Of a DNA stretch of 7,306 nt, positions 4,862 to 7,306 are shown piece after piece; positions within the stretch are counted from its first letter, which is position 1; each line of letters starts with the position of its first letter. Source of the DNA: an uncultured Oscillospiraceae bacterium (GTDB taxonomy: Bacteria > Bacillota > Clostridia > Oscillospirales > Acutalibacteraceae); NCBI GenBank assembly GCA_900552225.1, contig URYX01000084.1, forward strand, positions 1 through 7,306. The letters are read 5' to 3'. The notes under the pieces were generated by a model. That model did no database searches and was not told where the DNA came from. It worked only from the letters and a program-made list of their open reading frames with translations. A program made the translations under genes and the position numbers.

Positions 4862-5514
4862 AGAAACACGCGGTGTTCTCCGTCGTACAGCTCCAGCCGC
4901 CGCACACGCGGCAGCAGGGATTCCGCGCCCGCAAAGGCACGCAGCGCCTCGCACAGCAGCGACGGGTTGACCGTAGCGGCGCTGCTGCAGGGCAGCGTCA
5001 CCTCCAGCGCACAGCCCTCCCCGGTCGGGGTCAGCACCGTGTCCTCCAGAGAGGCCTTCAGGTCCAGCTCCCGGACGACGCCCTTTTTCCCCGTTTTCTG
5101 CACGGGGATCGACGGCTGCTCCAGAAACGCCCGCACCGTTTCGGGCGGCAGAGACAGCGCGATGCGGTAGCGCGCAAAGCCGAGGTCGCCGGCCTTGCAC
5201 ACGGCCGGAGCCGCCCCCGTAAAGCGCAGTCCCTCCGGCATCACGGCGTTCAGCCGTGCGCACAGCTCGGAGGCCTCCATCGGCTCCGTCAGGCGCAGAT
5301 CCATCCGCTCGCTGTCGCTCTCCACCCCGAGGGACAGGGGCGCGGCAAAGGTGATGTACGGATGGCGGTTAAAGCCCTCGGTATACCACAGCGGGATATG
5401 CGCCCGCCGCAGGGCCCGCGTCATGGTGCGGTTCAGATCCAGATGGGAGATATAGCGGGCCCGTCCGGTTTTGGAAAACCGCAGGCGCACCGTATTAAAC
5501 GTCTCGCCGCTCAA
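4858..5514 (-). CDS. DUF2344 (TIGR03936) radical SAM-linked protein
   Basis: A protein of about 218 aa belonging to the DUF2344/TIGR03936 family. It is encoded next to, or fused to the C-terminus of, TIGR03960 radical SAM proteins, and its biochemical role is unknown to me. The family's conserved N-terminal part is clear. VRLRFSKTGRARYISHLDL (about 9-27) is followed by a basic helix ending in ALRRA. GFNRHPYITFAAPLSLGVES spans about 47-66. The C-terminal half is less conserved. The start is uncertain. TTG 5514 is preferred because AAGGCGG, one base off AAGGAGG, lies nine bases upstream. GTG 5544 (228 aa) has no ribosome binding site, and GTG 5490 (210 aa) lies four bases after the upstream stop, also without one. 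With the TTG start the gene overlaps the radical SAM gene by 20 bases, pointing to coupled translation of partners. No membrane segment or signal peptide is seen. Confidence 0.88.
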   Translation of the reverse strand: MSGETFNTVRLRFSKTGRARYISHLDLNRTMTRALRRAHIPLWYTEGFNRHPYITFAAPLSLGVESDSERMDLRLTEPMEASELCARLNAVMPEGLRFTGAAPAVCKAGDLGFARYRIALSLPPETVRAFLEQPSIPVQKTGKKGVVRELDLKASLEDTVLTPTGEGCALEVTLPCSSAATVNPSLLCEALRAFAGAESLLPRVRRLELYDGEHRVFL

Positions 5515-7306
5515 CGCACACACCCGCCTTCCACACCGAAGCACCGCAGCCGGAGCATTTCTGCCGGCAATGCGGTGTCGTCACGCTCTCATGGGCCAGT
5601 CGGTTTTCCCGCAGGAAGAACTCCTTGGTCACGCCATAATCCAGGTGATCCCACGGCAGCACCTCCTCGAACGGGCGTCGGCGGTTGGCATAAAACGCGG
5701 GATCCAGGCCGCAGTCGGCAAAGGTGCGCATCCACAGGTCGAAGTCAAAGTGCTCCGACCAGGCATCCAGATGGCTCCCGCGGCGGCACAGCAGTTCCAG
5801 AAGCCGGCCGAGCCGCCGGTCTCCGCGCGCCAGCACGCCCTCCATGAAGCTGGTTTGGGCATCGTGCCAGCTCAGGGAGATTTTCCGTGTGGTCACGCAC
5901 TCCGTCAGATGCTTCTGCTTCTCGTGCAGCTGCTCGATGGTGTCCTGCGGCTCCCACTGGAACGGCGTAAACGGCTTCGGCACAAAGCAGGAGGCACTGA
6001 TCGACACATTGACGCCCTTCCCCCTGGCACGGTTCGGCGTCCGGTAGTAGCAGTCCACCACCTTCTGTCCGAGGGCGGCGATGCCCTCGATGTCCTCCAT
6101 CGTCTCCGTCGGCAGTCCCATCATGAAGTACAGCTTGACCGACGACCAGCCGCCTGCGAACGCCTTGCCCGTCGTGCGCATGATCTCCTCCTCGGTCACG
6201 TTCTTATTGATGGCGTCCCGCAGGCGCTGCGTGCCCGCCTCCGGCGCAAAGGTCAGTCCGCTGCGGCGCAGCACGTTGAGCTGGTTGGCCAGCTCCTCCG
6301 AAAAGCCGTCCACCCGCAGCGACGGCAACGAGATATTCGTCTGCTCCTTCTCGGTCCAGGACAGCAGCTTCGGCAGCAGCTCCTCCAGCCTGGTATAGTC
6401 GCTCGTGGACAGCGAGGAAAGCGAAAACTCCTCGTAGCCCGTGGAATCGCAGAGTGCGCGGCTCTGTCGGTTGACGGTATCGGGGCTCTTTTCCCGCACG
6501 GGCCGGTAGATGAAGCCCGCCTGACAGAAGCGGCAGCCGCGGATGCAGCCGCGGAAGATTTCGCTGACCGCGCGGTCATGCACGATTTCGGCAAATGGCA
6601 CGACAAAATATTCGGGGTAATAGACGCTGTCCAGATCGCGGATAATCCGCTTGCGGACGGTGGCCGGGATGCCGGATTGCGGCGTGACGGCCGCCACCGT
6701 CCCGTCCCCGTGATAGGTCACCTCGTACAGAGAGGGCACGTAGACACCCTCAATCTGCGCCGCCTCGCGGAGAAAGGCCTGCTTATCGTAATGGCCGGAA
6801 TCCCGATGGCGCTGGTACAGCCGCATGACCTCGAGATCGACCTCCTCCCCCTCACCGAGGAAGAACAGGTCAAAGAAATCGCACAGCGGCTCCGGATTGC
6901 AGACGCAGGGGCCTCCCGCCACCACCAGCGGCCAGGATTCGTCCCGTTCCTCCGCCCGCAGCGGAATCCCGGCCAGCTCCAGCATGCTGAGCACAGTGGT
7001 ATAGCTCATTTCGTACTGCAGCGTAAAGCCGACAAAGTCAAAATCCGTCAGCGGGTCGCGGCTTTCCAGCGCGAACAGCGGGATGCCCGCCTCCCGCATT
7101 TTCTGCTCCATATCTGTATCCGGCGCAAACACCCGCTCGCACCAGATGTCCGGCTCATGGTTGAACTGGGCGTAGAGAATCTTCATGCCGAGGTGCGACA
7201 TGCCCACCTCATAGAGATCCGGAAAGCAGAAGGCAAACCGGACGGAGACCTCCTCCTTCCGTTTTACCACGCTGTTCAGCTCGCCGCCCGTATACCGCGC
7301 CGGCTT
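5495..7306 (-). CDS. TIGR03960-type B12-binding-domain radical SAM protein (5' end cut by the window)
   Basis: 603 codons of the C-terminal bulk are visible; the frame stays open to the window edge. The first visible residues, KPARYTGGELNSV, match the conserved N-terminus of this family, so only about 10-20 residues are missing. The GTG at 7270 is internal, not the start. The N-terminal half (about 20-190 of the visible part) is the B12-binding-like domain with FPDLYEVGMSHLG and VVAGGPCVCNPEPL. The radical SAM core follows, with CIRGCRFC (Cys254, 258, 261) to bind the [4Fe-4S] cluster and SAM. FAPEAGTQRLRD and YFMMGLPTET further support the fold. A second CxxxCxxC (HCRQKCSGCG) lies near the C-terminus. 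Substrate and product are unknown. The protein ends at a TAA overlapped by the DUF2344 gene, its usual partner, which in other genomes can be part of the same polypeptide. Here the two are separate. Confidence 0.95.
   Translation of the reverse strand, partial: KPARYTGGELNSVVKRKEEVSVRFAFCFPDLYEVGMSHLGMKILYAQFNHEPDIWCERVFAPDTDMEQKMREAGIPLFALESRDPLTDFDFVGFTLQYEMSYTTVLSMLELAGIPLRAEERDESWPLVVAGGPCVCNPEPLCDFFDLFFLGEGEEVDLEVMRLYQRHRDSGHYDKQAFLREAAQIEGVYVPSLYEVTYHGDGTVAAVTPQSGIPATVRKRIIRDLDSVYYPEYFVVPFAEIVHDRAVSEIFRGCIRGCRFCQAGFIYRPVREKSPDTVNRQSRALCDSTGYEEFSLSSLSTSDYTRLEELLPKLLSWTEKEQTNISLPSLRVDGFSEELANQLNVLRRSGLTFAPEAGTQRLRDAINKNVTEEEIMRTTGKAFAGGWSSVKLYFMMGLPTETMEDIEGIAALGQKVVDCYYRTPNRARGKGVNVSISASCFVPKPFTPFQWEPQDTIEQLHEKQKHLTECVTTRKISLSWHDAQTSFMEGVLARGDRRLGRLLELLCRRGSHLDAWSEHFDFDLWMRTFADCGLDPAFYANRRRPFEEVLPWDHLDYGVTKEFFLRENRLAHESVTTPHCRQKCSGCGASVWKAGVCVERRDV
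5524..5530 (-). promoter_or_regulatory. Candidate ribosome binding site for the DUF2344 gene (TTG start)
   Basis: AAGGCGG on the minus strand, one mismatch from AAGGAGG, lies nine bases before TTG 5514 and inside the 3' end of the radical SAM gene. It is the best-placed site among the three possible starts (5544, 5514, 5490). Confidence 0.45.

Noticed and set aside
4762..5263. 167-codon minus-strand frame inside the DUF2344 gene
   Set aside because: Within 4862-5263 it is an Arg/Gly/Ala-rich shadow of the DUF2344 gene; only its last 33 codons, beyond the DUF2344 stop, merited a separate note.
7268..7270. GTG at 7270 as the start of the radical SAM protein
   Set aside because: The frame stays open to the window edge, and the residues before it (KPARYTGGELNS) match the family's conserved N-terminus.

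Overview
The window is 7.3 kb of GC-rich DNA (roughly 60% GC by eye) with every supported gene on the minus strand, so the biological order runs from high to low coordinates. It looks like the chromosome of a GC-rich Gram-positive anaerobe of the Clostridia, perhaps Oscillospirales-like. The reasons are strong AAGGAGG-type ribosome binding sites, a textbook sigma-A promoter, a radical SAM/DUF2344 gene pair typical of Clostridia, and two iron-sulfur RumA-family rRNA methyltransferases side by side. The lineage is an inference from gene content; no taxonomic marker was tested.

Region 1 (7306 down to 4858) is the end of an operon. It holds a radical SAM protein of the TIGR03960 type, cut at its N-terminus by the window edge, followed by a DUF2344 (TIGR03936) protein that overlaps its 3' end. 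This pair is widely conserved, sometimes as a single fused polypeptide, but its reaction is not known to me. A 33-codon coding-like tail follows the DUF2344 stop.

Region 2 (about 4857 to 4593) is a 265-base gap holding a near-perfect sigma-A promoter (TTGACA, 17 bases, TATACT). The promoter is followed by a leader of about 85 bases that contains a nested inverted repeat.

Region 3 (4592 down to 130) is a probable four-gene unit driven by that promoter. The order is a 76-aa membrane-anchored cysteine- and acid-rich protein of unknown function, guaB (IMP dehydrogenase, the committed step to GMP/GTP), and two paralogous RlmD/RumA-type 23S rRNA uracil-5-methyltransferases. The first methyltransferase has an N-terminal TRAM domain and the second lacks it. 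The two methyltransferase genes overlap by 4 bases (ATGA) and are almost certainly translationally coupled. A hairpin between the small gene and guaB may attenuate read-through. The shared theme is guanine nucleotide supply plus ribosomal RNA maturation.

Region 4 (129 to 1) has no gene but holds two inverted repeats that may mark transcription ends. I saw no mobile element, CRISPR array, tRNA or rRNA. Most of the window is ordinary core genome. The least explained items are the small Cys-rich protein in front of guaB, the tandem TRAM+/TRAM- methyltransferases, and the coding-like tail after the DUF2344 gene.
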